The position numbers and the translations under genes are program-made. 64,000 nt of DNA, from NCBI GenBank assembly GCA_002842095.1, contig PHCB01000009.1, positions 133,468-197,467 of the forward strand, given 5' to 3'. Shown here in pieces: positions 39,073 to 48,254 of this stretch. The notes under the pieces were generated by a model that worked only from the letters and a program-made list of their open reading frames with translations, was not told where the DNA came from and did no database searches. The stretch's first letter is position 1, and each line of letters opens with the position of its first letter. The DNA comes from a candidate division BRC1 bacterium HGW-BRC1-1. GTDB taxonomy: Bacteria > Sumerlaeota > Sumerlaeia > Sumerlaeales > Sumerlaeaceae.

Positions 39073-40359
39073 TTGAGAACAGTTCTGAAATTTGTGCTGA
39101 TCGTTGCGGTGGTGGCGGGGGCGTTCTATATTTACCAGCGCGTGAAACCTGCGCGCGAGACTGCGGTCACCACCCCCGAGCTGCGTGAGGTGGTGGAGGT
39201 GGTTGTGGCCAGCGGCAAGTTGCGGGCGCGGCGGCGCAGCGAACTGGGGGCCGAGGTGGCCGGGGTGGTGGAATCGGTGTCGGTGGAAGAGGGCGCGCAG
39301 GTGACCACGGGTCAGGTGGTCGTGCGCCTGCGCGACGAGGAAGCGCGGTTGCGACTGGCGCAGTCCGCCTCCGCTCTCGACACCGCCCGGGCAAATCTCG
39401 CCAAGGTGGAGGCGGGCCCACAGCCCGAGGAGATCAAGCGGGCCGAGGCCGACGTGGTGCGCGAAGAGGCGATGCTCCTCCAGCGCGAACAGGATTTGGA
39501 TCGGCTGCAGAAGTTGTTCGAGAAGAACATCGTGAACACGGCCGACTACCAGAAGGCGCGCAACGAGCGCGATGTGGCGCACGCGGCCGTGGACGCCGCC
39601 CAGCGCGGCGTGGATTTGCTGAAGGCTCAGCCGCGCGCCGTGGATCTGGAACTGGCCCGCGCCCGCGTGGCCGAAAGCCAGGCCGCCCTGGCCGCCGAGC
39701 GCGAGCAGCTCGACAAGCGCACCGTGCGCAGCGCGCTGGCCGGAGTGGTGACCACGCGCAACGCCGAGCCGGGCCAGGCCGTGAGCGTCGGCACCAGGCT
39801 GCTGGCCATCGACGACATGAGCGACCCCGAGGTGCTGGTGGAAACCGACGAAAATAATCTGGCCAAGCTGCGCGTGGATCAGCCCGCCACCATGGTGGCG
39901 CCGGCATTTCGCGACCAGCCCATCACGGGCACGCTGCGCCAGATTGGCCCCGAGGTGGATTACGAGCGCGGCGTGGTGGCGCTGCGCCTGACACCGGGCC
40001 CGCTGCCCGAGTTTGCGCGACCCAACATGACGCTCGACACGAGCATCGAGGTTGGGCGCTTCGCCGACGCGGTCTCCGTGCCGGTGTCGGCGGTGGTGCG
40101 CCGCGACAACGGCGAGTTTGTGGTGGTGGTGGAAAACGAACGCGCGAGGCTGCGCAAGGTGACGGTGCTCGGGCGCAGCCCGGAGTACGCCGCGTTGGAG
40201 AACCTCGACGCGCCCGCCGTGGTGCTGCGTGCTGCATCCGTGGAAGAGGGCGAGCGCGTGAAGGCGGTCAGCGGCGAGCAAGCCGCCGAGGCCGAAGCAT
40301 CCGCCCGCGCCGCCGCCACCCCCGTGGAACCATCCAGCGCCGCGGACCGCCGCCCGTGA
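39073..40359 (+). CDS. efflux membrane fusion protein (HlyD/MacA-like)
   Basis: N-terminal TM, VVASGKLRARRRSELGAEVAGVVESVSVEEGAQVTTGQVVVRL lipoyl-like domain, coiled-coil hairpin. TTG start inferred. Confidence 0.8.
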   Translation: MRTVLKFVLIVAVVAGAFYIYQRVKPARETAVTTPELREVVEVVVASGKLRARRRSELGAEVAGVVESVSVEEGAQVTTGQVVVRLRDEEARLRLAQSASALDTARANLAKVEAGPQPEEIKRAEADVVREEAMLLQREQDLDRLQKLFEKNIVNTADYQKARNERDVAHAAVDAAQRGVDLLKAQPRAVDLELARARVAESQAALAAEREQLDKRTVRSALAGVVTTRNAEPGQAVSVGTRLLAIDDMSDPEVLVETDENNLAKLRVDQPATMVAPAFRDQPITGTLRQIGPEVDYERGVVALRLTPGPLPEFARPNMTLDTSIEVGRFADAVSVPVSAVVRRDNGEFVVVVENERARLRKVTVLGRSPEYAALENLDAPAVVLRAASVEEGERVKAVSGEQAAEAEASARAAATPVEPSSAADRRP

Positions 40360-41612
40360 TCGACCGCTTCTCGCGCTCGGTGGCGTTGCGCAATCTCGGG
40401 TTCAATCTTGGCCAGAGCGCGCTCACGGTGGGCGTCGTTGCCATCAGCGTGACGCTGGTTATTTTCCTCGGTGCGCTCATCGGTGGGTTACAGCGGCGGC
40501 TCATCAGCAGCGTCACGGGCAGTGTGCCCCACGTGGTGGTGCGCCAGGCCGAGCGCGACCCCGTGGCCGCGTGGGACCTGCCCCGCACCGGCCCCGACGC
40601 GCCCATCGTGGTGGGCGAAGAGGTGAAGCTGCAACAGCGCAAAATGAAGATCGAAGATTGGGCCGTGTGGACCAGCCGCCTGCGCGATTTCGACCCGGAC
40701 ATTCTGGCGGTGTCGCCCGTGGTGGAGGGTCAGGCGATCCTCGCGCGGGGCGAAAAGCGCCAGTCCATTTCGGTGACGGGAGTCACGCCCGAGTTGCACA
40801 ACAAGGTGGTGGAGATCGAGGACAAGCTGGTGAGCGGGCGGTTCTTCGGGCTCAACGGCGGCGAGGCGGCCATCGGGTTCAAGCTGGCCGAAGAGTTCGC
40901 CGTGCGGCTGGGCGACAAAGTGCGCATCACCAGCTCGGAGGGGACGGTGGGCGATTACACCGTGGCGGGGATTTTCGACACGGGCTTCGCCGCCGTGGAT
41001 GGCCGCACGGTGTTCGTGACGCTGCGCGATGCGCAGTCGCTGTTCCAGCTGGGCGGCGCGGTGACCAGCATCGGGCTGAAGCTGCGCACGATTTTCGAGG
41101 CGGACACGCTGGCCGCGCGCCTGATGACGCAGATGCCGTACGAGGCCGAGTCGTGGATGGAGCAGAACCAGACGCTGCTCAGCGGCCTGCGGGCGCAGTC
41201 GCAGTCGAGCAATTTGATCATCGGGTTCACGGTGGTGGCGTCGGGGTTTGGCATCGCCGCCATTCTCATCATGGCGGTGGTCAGCAAGCTGCGCGAGATC
41301 GGGATTTACAAAGCCATCGGCGCCACGCGTCGGCAGATTCTCGCCACGTTCACGTTTCAGGGCACGCTGCTGGCGCTGGTGGGCAGCCTGGTGGGCACGG
41401 CGCTGGGGGTGGGGCTCACGCTGGGGCTCATGCAGGTGCGCATGGCGGCCAGTTCCACGGGGCGCACGGTGGAGGTGTTCCCCATGATGCTGACCGGCGG
41501 GCTGATCGCCACGGCCATCGGCATGGCCACGGGGGTTGGGTTTCTGGCGTCGCTGTATCCGGCGTGGCGGGCCGCGCGGGTGGATCCCATCGAGGTGATT
41601 CGGGGGGCATGA
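40356..41612 (+). CDS. FtsX/MacB-like ABC transporter permease
   Basis: MacB-PCD-like periplasmic domain and C-terminal FtsX permease (VVSKLREIGIYKAIGATRRQILATFTFQGTLLALVGSLVG); GTGA overlap with the upstream gene. Confidence 0.85.
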   Translation: MIDRFSRSVALRNLGFNLGQSALTVGVVAISVTLVIFLGALIGGLQRRLISSVTGSVPHVVVRQAERDPVAAWDLPRTGPDAPIVVGEEVKLQQRKMKIEDWAVWTSRLRDFDPDILAVSPVVEGQAILARGEKRQSISVTGVTPELHNKVVEIEDKLVSGRFFGLNGGEAAIGFKLAEEFAVRLGDKVRITSSEGTVGDYTVAGIFDTGFAAVDGRTVFVTLRDAQSLFQLGGAVTSIGLKLRTIFEADTLAARLMTQMPYEAESWMEQNQTLLSGLRAQSQSSNLIIGFTVVASGFGIAAILIMAVVSKLREIGIYKAIGATRRQILATFTFQGTLLALVGSLVGTALGVGLTLGLMQVRMAASSTGRTVEVFPMMLTGGLIATAIGMATGVGFLASLYPAWRAARVDPIEVIRGA

Positions 41613-42349
41613 GCGGGGGGATGGACGGTATGGACACTATGGACGAAATGGACGCGCGGGCGGCGGTTGCGGGCGACGATGATGCCGCGACGCAGGTGTT
41701 TGATATCGACAAGATTTTCACCGATGGGATCACCACGCAGGTGTTGTTCGATGTGAACCTGACGGTGCGGAAGGGCGAGTTTCTGGCGATCATCGGGGCG
41801 TCGGGCAGCGGCAAAACCACGCTGCTGAACATCATCGGCCTGCTGGACAAACCGACCCGGGGGCGGGTGATGCTGAGCGGACGCGATGCCGCGGCGTTGA
41901 GCGAGGACGAGCGCGCGCGGATGCGGCGCGATTATCTCGGGTTCATCTTTCAGTTCCATTATTTGTCGCCCGAGTTCAACGTGCTGGAAAACGCGCTCAT
42001 GCCCTGCCGCCTGCGCGGTCGCGCCGCCGAGCGCGAAAACACCGACCGCGTGCAGGGCCTGCTGGAGCGCGTGGGTCTGGGCGACCGACTGCGCAACCGC
42101 CCGTCGCAGCTATCCGGCGGTCAGCAGCAGCGCGTAGCCATCGTGCGCGCCCTGGCCAACGACCCAATGCTGGTCCTGGCCGACGAACCCACCGGCAACC
42201 TCGACAGCAAATCCGGCCGGGGCGTCTTCGACCTGATGCGCGAGTTGAACCAGGCAACAGGCAAAGCCTTCGTCATCGTCACCCACGACGAAATGTTCGC
42301 CAAAGAAGCCGACCGGGTGGTGCACATCGTGGACGGAAGGATCGAGTAA
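41609..42349 (+). CDS. LolD/MacB-like ABC ATPase
   Basis: GASGSGKTTLLNIIGLLDKPTRG, QLSGGQQQRVAIVRALANDPMLVLADEPTGNLD; ATGA overlap with the permease. Confidence 0.9.
   Translation: MSGGMDGMDTMDEMDARAAVAGDDDAATQVFDIDKIFTDGITTQVLFDVNLTVRKGEFLAIIGASGSGKTTLLNIIGLLDKPTRGRVMLSGRDAAALSEDERARMRRDYLGFIFQFHYLSPEFNVLENALMPCRLRGRAAERENTDRVQGLLERVGLGDRLRNRPSQLSGGQQQRVAIVRALANDPMLVLADEPTGNLDSKSGRGVFDLMRELNQATGKAFVIVTHDEMFAKEADRVVHIVDGRIE
41621..41656 (+). repeat. R2 9-nt repeat inside the coding sequence of the ABC ATPase
   Basis: atggacggtatggacactatggacgaaatggac, translated MDGMDTMDEMD. Confidence 0.8.
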
Positions 42350-42378
42350 CCGAGCTTAGGCCACCGGCTCCGCTTCAA

Positions 42379-42414
42379 CCGTCCATCGTGTCCATATCGT
42401 CCATTTCGTCCATC
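42379..42414. repeat. R2 9-nt repeat (copy d)
   Basis: ccgtccatcgtgtccatatcgtccatttcgtccat. Confidence 0.8.
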
Positions 42415-42428
42415 CCCCCCGCCACCCT

Positions 42429-44105
42429 TCACAAACCCGTCTTGGCCTTGTTTTTCCAGGGGCCGGTGCTCAGGGCGTTGCGTTGTTCCGGGGTCAGGGC
42501 GTTTTCGCTGAAGAGGGCTTGTCCGACGGTGCCGGCGGCTCGCGAGGCTTCGATCTGTTCGATCAGGCGGTCGGCGCTGAAGCCCAGGAACGGGCCCAGG
42601 CCCACCATGATCGGGGGCTTCTGGCCGATGATTTCCAGCGCTTCCCGCGTCACGTTTTCCACGCCCTTGGCGTCGGGGCGGTAGGCCATCGTGCAGACCA
42701 GATCCAGCCAGCCCTTTTGCGACCACCTGAGCCAGTTCTGGTGTTTGCCCGTCACCGATTCCTCGGGGTCGGGCACCACGGCGGCGGATACCACAATGCC
42801 CGGGCGCGCGGCGTGCAGACGCGAATGGGCGGCTTGCACGAAGCTCGTCACGCGATCCTCGCGCCAGGTATTCCAGCGCGCCCACAGTTCCTTGTCGCGT
42901 TTCGGGTCCAGCTTGCGCGGGTCGGCGCCGGCCTCCGCCTTGAAGGTTTTTCGGCAATAGTCGCAGTAGCAGAAACCGTCGTCGGGGGTGACCGCGCCGG
43001 GATAGCGGATGTAGTCGAGTTGCACGCCGTCGAGTTCATACGCCTTCGCCAGCCCTTCCAGTTGGCGCAGCAGGAACTCGTGCACCTCGGGCCGCGCGGG
43101 GCAGACGTAAAAGAAGTTCTCCTCGGTGTTGGCGTTGCGCCGCCCCAGACGGTCCAGCGCCAGCCACTCGGGGTGCATGGTCAGCAGGCTGGGTTCCCCG
43201 TCCTGAATTTTCGGCGGGCCTATGAAGAAGATTTCGCACCACGCGTGAATCTCGATGCCGTGGGCGTGGCCCTCGTCGATCATCGTGCGCAGGGGGTCGG
43301 TGCCGCGGTGGCCTTTGTGCTGGGGCATTGAGTCGGCCTCAACAGGCGGGTTGATGGTTCGGCTCCAATAGATGGTCTCGGGGAAAAGCATGTTGGCGTT
43401 CAGCGCGCGGGCGCTCTCAACGGCCTGATGGGCCGACTTCGGGTTGTCGCGGTCGAGGCGCAGCCACAGCGCGCGCCCTTCCGTGGTGGGCGACGCCACG
43501 GCGGCGTAGCTGACGGCCCGGGCCAAAACCACAGCCTCATCGAGCATCGGGCGCGCATCGGCTTCCTTCGTGCCGGCTGCCAGAGCGGCGCTGGCTTTGG
43601 ATACCAGCTCCCGCGCCAGCGCGGCGGAGGTGGCCGCGTCACCCTCGGGCTTGGGCGATTTCGCCAGAAGCTGCTCCGCCTGATAAACGAGGGACTGGGG
43701 CGTGATACGCGCCAACACCCGCTTGCCCTTCACAGATACCTCGGCCCCCACGGGCATGCAATCCAGCACCCATTCGGCGCCCTCGCCATGGCCAGACACC
43801 ACAAAACCGTCGGCGGGGATGGGCGAATCGTTGCCATCGATCGACACAACCACTCCGGCGCGCACCACGGATTCGGCCCCGTAGGGGTTCGTGCCGGTGG
43901 ACGTGCTACCGGAATCGGGGGTGTACAACACCAGGTCGTTCTCGCCGCGACCACCCGGGTAGGTGCGATCGGTGGGATTGGTCTTCGTAATGATGGTTGA
44001 AGTTGTGGCGCCGCTTGAAACTGCGGTCGCTGGAGGGGCCGCAAACGTGAGTGCCGCCGTGAGAAGAAACACCGTACCCGCCGCCAGTAAACGAAAACGC
44101 ACCAT
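42429..44105 (-). CDS. glycoside hydrolase-like GHL10 (DUF187-type) secreted protein
   Basis: Signal peptide; ANMLFPETIYWSR, HGIEIHAWCEIFFIG, YELDGVQLDYIRYPG, VSAAVVPDPEESVTGKHQNWLRWSQKGWLDLVCTMAY motifs. Confidence 0.85.
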   Translation of the reverse strand: MVRFRLLAAGTVFLLTAALTFAAPPATAVSSGATTSTIITKTNPTDRTYPGGRGENDLVLYTPDSGSTSTGTNPYGAESVVRAGVVVSIDGNDSPIPADGFVVSGHGEGAEWVLDCMPVGAEVSVKGKRVLARITPQSLVYQAEQLLAKSPKPEGDAATSAALARELVSKASAALAAGTKEADARPMLDEAVVLARAVSYAAVASPTTEGRALWLRLDRDNPKSAHQAVESARALNANMLFPETIYWSRTINPPVEADSMPQHKGHRGTDPLRTMIDEGHAHGIEIHAWCEIFFIGPPKIQDGEPSLLTMHPEWLALDRLGRRNANTEENFFYVCPARPEVHEFLLRQLEGLAKAYELDGVQLDYIRYPGAVTPDDGFCYCDYCRKTFKAEAGADPRKLDPKRDKELWARWNTWREDRVTSFVQAAHSRLHAARPGIVVSAAVVPDPEESVTGKHQNWLRWSQKGWLDLVCTMAYRPDAKGVENVTREALEIIGQKPPIMVGLGPFLGFSADRLIEQIEASRAAGTVGQALFSENALTPEQRNALSTGPWKNKAKTGL

Positions 44106-44308
44106 GGAAAAACCCGCCTTGTGGAAATTGGAATGTTAGCAAAGCCATCGCCGTGCGAGGCGAGGCTTGCAAGCAAAACGGGGAGGGGGCGGGTGAGGGT
44201 GAAGATGGACGAAATGGACCAACTGCAACGGCAGGAGAGGGGGGCGGAAAGAGAACGACAACCAAATACTTTTGCCCCGGTTCAAATGATCATTGAATCC
44301 ATCGCCTG

Positions 44309-44475
44309 CTCGCGCATTATTTGCATCATGGGTCGGACTAACGGAAAGCGGTGTGAATCCGCTGCGAGTCCGTCGCCGTAACCGGAGACAAACGCCACAC
44401 CAATGCCACTGGGCTTCACGCCCGGGAAGGCGCGGCGCGAGGTTGACCCGGAAGCCGGAAGACGAGTTCGAAACC
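44309..44475 (+). promoter_or_regulatory. cobalamin (AdoCbl-type) riboswitch
   Basis: CGGACTaacggaaAGCGGtgtgaatCCGCTgcgAGTCCG (44334-44372), CCGTAACCGG, B12 box GCCACTG (44405-44411), GGGC-ttcac-GCCCGGGAAGGCG, GTTGACCCGGAAGCCGGAAGAC: consensus order of the cobalamin riboswitch. Boundaries approximate. Confidence 0.9.
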
Positions 44476-44513
44476 CACAACATTATTCCTTCGAGACCAA
44501 GGAGAATTGAGCC

Positions 44514-45191
44514 ATGCGCACTCCGGCGGATGTCGGATTCACGCTCATTGAACTGCTGGTGGTGGTGGCGATCATCGCCATTCTGGCGCTCATCGCGACG
44601 TTCAACATGCGCCACGCAGTGGAGCGTTCGCTGCGCGCAGCCGACGCCGCGAACCTTCACACCATCGCCACGGCGCTGCAAACGTACATGGTGGACCACA
44701 ACACGCTGCCCCCGGGCGACCGCGAGGCGGGGCCGTTCACGTCGCACGATTTCAGCAACACGTCCATCGGCAACGGCCCTGCGGCGGGCGGCTCATGGGA
44801 CGGCCTGCCTTGGTTGCTGGTCGAACAGCGCTATATCAGCGACTGGAAAACCATGTTCTGCCCCAAGTACCTGCGCCTGTATAAAGGCGGCAAAACCATG
44901 AAGAACGACAACCCCCGGTATCACAATTTTCGGTACGCCTACAACAGCTCGGCGCTGTCGAGCGGCGGCCACGCGGGAGGGTCCGGCATCATGACTGGCA
45001 CCCAATGGCTGGTGCGCGATCTGTATCTGCCCCCCCGCAGCGGGTGGTACGGCCAGAGTTATCCGAACTTCCCGGCGGATTACACGTACCCGTGGGGCGA
45101 AGGGGAATGGGAAAATAAGCTGGAGCTGGCCATATACGCAGACTTCGGCGTAAAGCTGATGGTGGGCGGCACGGATAAACCGGCGCCGTGA
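44514..45191 (+). CDS. type IV pilin / type II secretion pseudopilin-like protein
   Basis: Prepilin peptidase site and helix MRTPADVG|FTLIELLVVVAIIAILALIATFNM; globular C-terminus of unknown function; RBS AAGGAG upstream. Confidence 0.88.
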   Translation: MRTPADVGFTLIELLVVVAIIAILALIATFNMRHAVERSLRAADAANLHTIATALQTYMVDHNTLPPGDREAGPFTSHDFSNTSIGNGPAAGGSWDGLPWLLVEQRYISDWKTMFCPKYLRLYKGGKTMKNDNPRYHNFRYAYNSSALSSGGHAGGSGIMTGTQWLVRDLYLPPRSGWYGQSYPNFPADYTYPWGEGEWENKLELAIYADFGVKLMVGGTDKPAP

Positions 45192-45300
45192 CGCGGCAAC
45201 AGCGGTTCATAAAATAATGCCAAGTGTTTGTTCCCCCCAGTAAAACAGGTGTGGGACCGGCGGGCACAAACCAATCACCCCGGCACATTCTCGCCAGCGT

Positions 45301-48156
45301 TTACCTCGTGGAGATTGCGGGGCCGAAGCCGGGGGGCGGGGGGGCAGGGGTGGACTGGGGTGCGGAGAAAGCATCATCGCTCTTAGGGTTGCTTCTGCCT
45401 TCGCGGGAACTACGGGCCATAACGGGTTGCCCGACCTTCACGGCGCCGGGATCGGCGCGCCGCACGCTGGCACGACCGTTCTGGTTGGCGCCGGCATCGC
45501 CCCGGCGGACCGACGCGCCGGAGCCTCCCGAGGGGGACTTGTCATCGCCGGGCTTAATCACCTCTCCGTCGATAATGACTTTCCCGTTTAGCTGTGCTGT
45601 GTCGAAAGCCGATTTCCTCAACACCAGACGCACCCCGTTTTCCACATTGGGTCGAGCGCCTTCATAACCCGGCGCCGGTTCGTCTATCTCTACGAGTTTG
45701 ATAATGCGCCACCCTTTGGCGGTCTTGATGGGCTCACTCACCATCCCCGGTTTCATGTTCACGAGGGCTTCGGCCATCTCGGCGGTGATGGGCGAATGGG
45801 CGTCGATCCATCCGATATCGCCCCCCCGTTCCTTGCTGGGTGCCTCGCTCAGTTGGGAGGCAAGCTGCGAGAAGTCCTCGCCTTTTCCGGCCTTTTTCGC
45901 CACGTCGCTCAGTTCATCCTTGGCGCCGTCGCCCGCCTTATAAATCTCCTGCACGTGCAATCGGCGGCTGGCTGCGAAGTGGTCGGGATTCGCCTGATAC
46001 ACTTCGCGCAGTTTCTTTTCGTCGAAGTTTTTCTGATACGCGATTTCGATAAACTTTTCTGCCAGGGCAGAGTCGCCCATTTCCGCCATCATTTCAGCCT
46101 CGGTCATACCGGCGTTTTTAAACGTTTCTTCAAACTTGGGGCCGATACGTTTCTTCAGTTTGTCGCGGTAGGCCGCTATTTCGGCATCGGTCAGCGTCAC
46201 GCCCTGACGGCGCGCTTCCGAGGCGATGGCGGTCTTTTCCGCCCAGTCTTGCTTGATGAAGCCGGCCATTTCCACGCGCGTGGCTTCGTCGGCGTTGGCG
46301 CGTCCGCGCAGCGCGAGGGCTGCTTGCACACGCTTGTTGATGTCTTCTGCGGTGAGGGAACGGTCATCAACCTGTGCGCCCTGCTGGGCCACGGCGGCGG
46401 CCAGGGCAGCCGTGGCACTGAGGCGTTTGGCCACCTCGGGCGGGAGCGCCGCTACCTGCTCGGGCGTAAGGGCCGCGGCTGGATCGCCGGGCTTGGCGCC
46501 ACCGAGGGCCGTGGCGAGTTGGTCGCCATCGGGGTTGAAATTGGGCGTGGGAGAAGGTTGGGCGGTGTTCGCCATCACCGGAGCGCCGGGGGCGGCCGGA
46601 ATGCCGGTAGTGGCAGGACCAGCCGGGACAACCGGCGCAGGCGGCGGCGGCTCCCCTGCGTGAATTGCCGCCCGGATTTCAGGCGGAAGCTGGGGCAGGG
46701 GCGACGCAACGCTGGAGCTGGTGCCGCCATCGGGTGCCTCGTCGAGGGTGCGCAGCCCTCCGCGGGCGTTGGAAATGGTGACCTGCGCACCGGACCGCTC
46801 GATGGTGAGGGCCGTGGTGCGGGTGGCGGCCGGATCGGATGGGGCGGTCGCGCCGGATATTGCGCCGGTGGCCGCTTCCGGGTCATCCACCACGACACGG
46901 GGTTTGGTGGCTCCCGGGGGGGTGGGGGCGGAATAGTTCGACATGGCCGCCGCCAACTCAGCGGAGGCAGGGGTGTTGCGTCCCGGTGGGGTGACGGCGG
47001 CATTGCCGTCCAGCGGTGGCAGTTCCATTTGCGCATCCATTAGTCCGCCGGCAGCGGGCGTGGAGACGGGCAGAGGTTTGCCCAGTTGAGGCTGCGACAC
47101 GCGCACATCCGGGCTGGTGCCGGGAGCGGGGGGAACGGCGGACCACGGAGTGGCCGTAACAGGAGGCACGGTGGCGGGCATTTCGATGGGCAACTCGGCC
47201 GGTGCCAAGGCATCGGGCGTGGGGCCGGGGGTGCCCATCATGGGCGGGAGGATGGGCCGGTTGGGGTTCCCCTCCACGGACGGCCCCTGAGGCGCGCCGG
47301 GGTCATGATCCACGGGGTTTTGCGGCGAGCCCCAGCGGGGCAGTGATCCGGGAGGAAGGGCGGCATCGGGCAACGTGGCGGGCATATCGGAGGAGTTGCC
47401 ACCCATGTTGGTTTGGATGGGCAGGGGCCCGGGTCTGGGGGTGGGCTCGCTCATTCTGCTCGGGCCGGTCATGCTCACCGCCCCGGCGGATGGCGCATTG
47501 CTCGCAGTGGAGGGATCGAGCACCCCCCGGGGCACCGCAAAACCGGGGACAACACCGGTTACTGAAGCTGGTGTGGCGAGAGGTGGTGTGGCAACAATTT
47601 CAGGCTCGGAAGTCTGCGTGAGGGCCGCAGCGGAACGGGCCTGATAGGCACTGAGCGCCTGATCGAAGGCATCGCCGCTGGCTGCGGGAGTCGAGGCTGC
47701 GCCCGGGTCGGAGGATTGCAGGGTCGTGGGGGCCACCGAGGATGCGACCGTTCCCGGTTCCACGTCGGCTTCCACGGCGAGAATCTGTGTGGGCGCGCTT
47801 GCCTGGGTCATGGGTGTGGCGGCCACCACGGGCACAGCGCGGGCGGCCAGTTCGGGGGGTGGCATGGGCGATGAGGAGGGAGACGCGGTGGCGCGGGAGG
47901 TAACCGGTCTCGCTGTGGGCGCCGGTGTGACAGCGCCGGCGGGAACACGCGCACCCATCGGGGAGCGGCCATCGGCGGCTCCGCCTTGCAGCGACATGAT
48001 GGCCCGTTGATCCGCCGCAGCCATGGCGGGGTCCGCCGCCACGGACGGACCGGACGAGCGCGACCGTCCCTGCATCAGCAGCATTGCGGTGATGATGCAA
48101 ATCAGGATTCCGCCGCCCAGCAGCGCCAGATTAAAATTGCGATTCTTGCTCTTCAT
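45301..48156 (-). CDS. membrane-anchored SurA/PpiC-like peptidyl-prolyl isomerase with long Pro/Ala/Thr-rich linker
   Basis: N-terminal TM; ~550 aa low-complexity region; C-terminal ASRRLHVQEIYKAGDGAKDELSDVAKKAGKGEDFSQLASQLSEAPSKERGGDIGWIDAHSPITAEMAEALVNMKPGMVSEPIKTAKGWRIIKLVE parvulin domain. Confidence 0.82.
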   Translation of the reverse strand: MKSKNRNFNLALLGGGILICIITAMLLMQGRSRSSGPSVAADPAMAAADQRAIMSLQGGAADGRSPMGARVPAGAVTPAPTARPVTSRATASPSSSPMPPPELAARAVPVVAATPMTQASAPTQILAVEADVEPGTVASSVAPTTLQSSDPGAASTPAASGDAFDQALSAYQARSAAALTQTSEPEIVATPPLATPASVTGVVPGFAVPRGVLDPSTASNAPSAGAVSMTGPSRMSEPTPRPGPLPIQTNMGGNSSDMPATLPDAALPPGSLPRWGSPQNPVDHDPGAPQGPSVEGNPNRPILPPMMGTPGPTPDALAPAELPIEMPATVPPVTATPWSAVPPAPGTSPDVRVSQPQLGKPLPVSTPAAGGLMDAQMELPPLDGNAAVTPPGRNTPASAELAAAMSNYSAPTPPGATKPRVVVDDPEAATGAISGATAPSDPAATRTTALTIERSGAQVTISNARGGLRTLDEAPDGGTSSSVASPLPQLPPEIRAAIHAGEPPPPAPVVPAGPATTGIPAAPGAPVMANTAQPSPTPNFNPDGDQLATALGGAKPGDPAAALTPEQVAALPPEVAKRLSATAALAAAVAQQGAQVDDRSLTAEDINKRVQAALALRGRANADEATRVEMAGFIKQDWAEKTAIASEARRQGVTLTDAEIAAYRDKLKKRIGPKFEETFKNAGMTEAEMMAEMGDSALAEKFIEIAYQKNFDEKKLREVYQANPDHFAASRRLHVQEIYKAGDGAKDELSDVAKKAGKGEDFSQLASQLSEAPSKERGGDIGWIDAHSPITAEMAEALVNMKPGMVSEPIKTAKGWRIIKLVEIDEPAPGYEGARPNVENGVRLVLRKSAFDTAQLNGKVIIDGEVIKPGDDKSPSGGSGASVRRGDAGANQNGRASVRRADPGAVKVGQPVMARSSREGRSNPKSDDAFSAPQSTPAPPPPGFGPAISTR

Positions 48157-48254
48157 AACAAACCCCAGCCTCTGCCCGACAGCGGTTCACTGCATGCCGC
48201 CGGTGGCTTAACTATAATATACGGTTGCGGGGAAAAACTCATGGGTGCTTGGGA

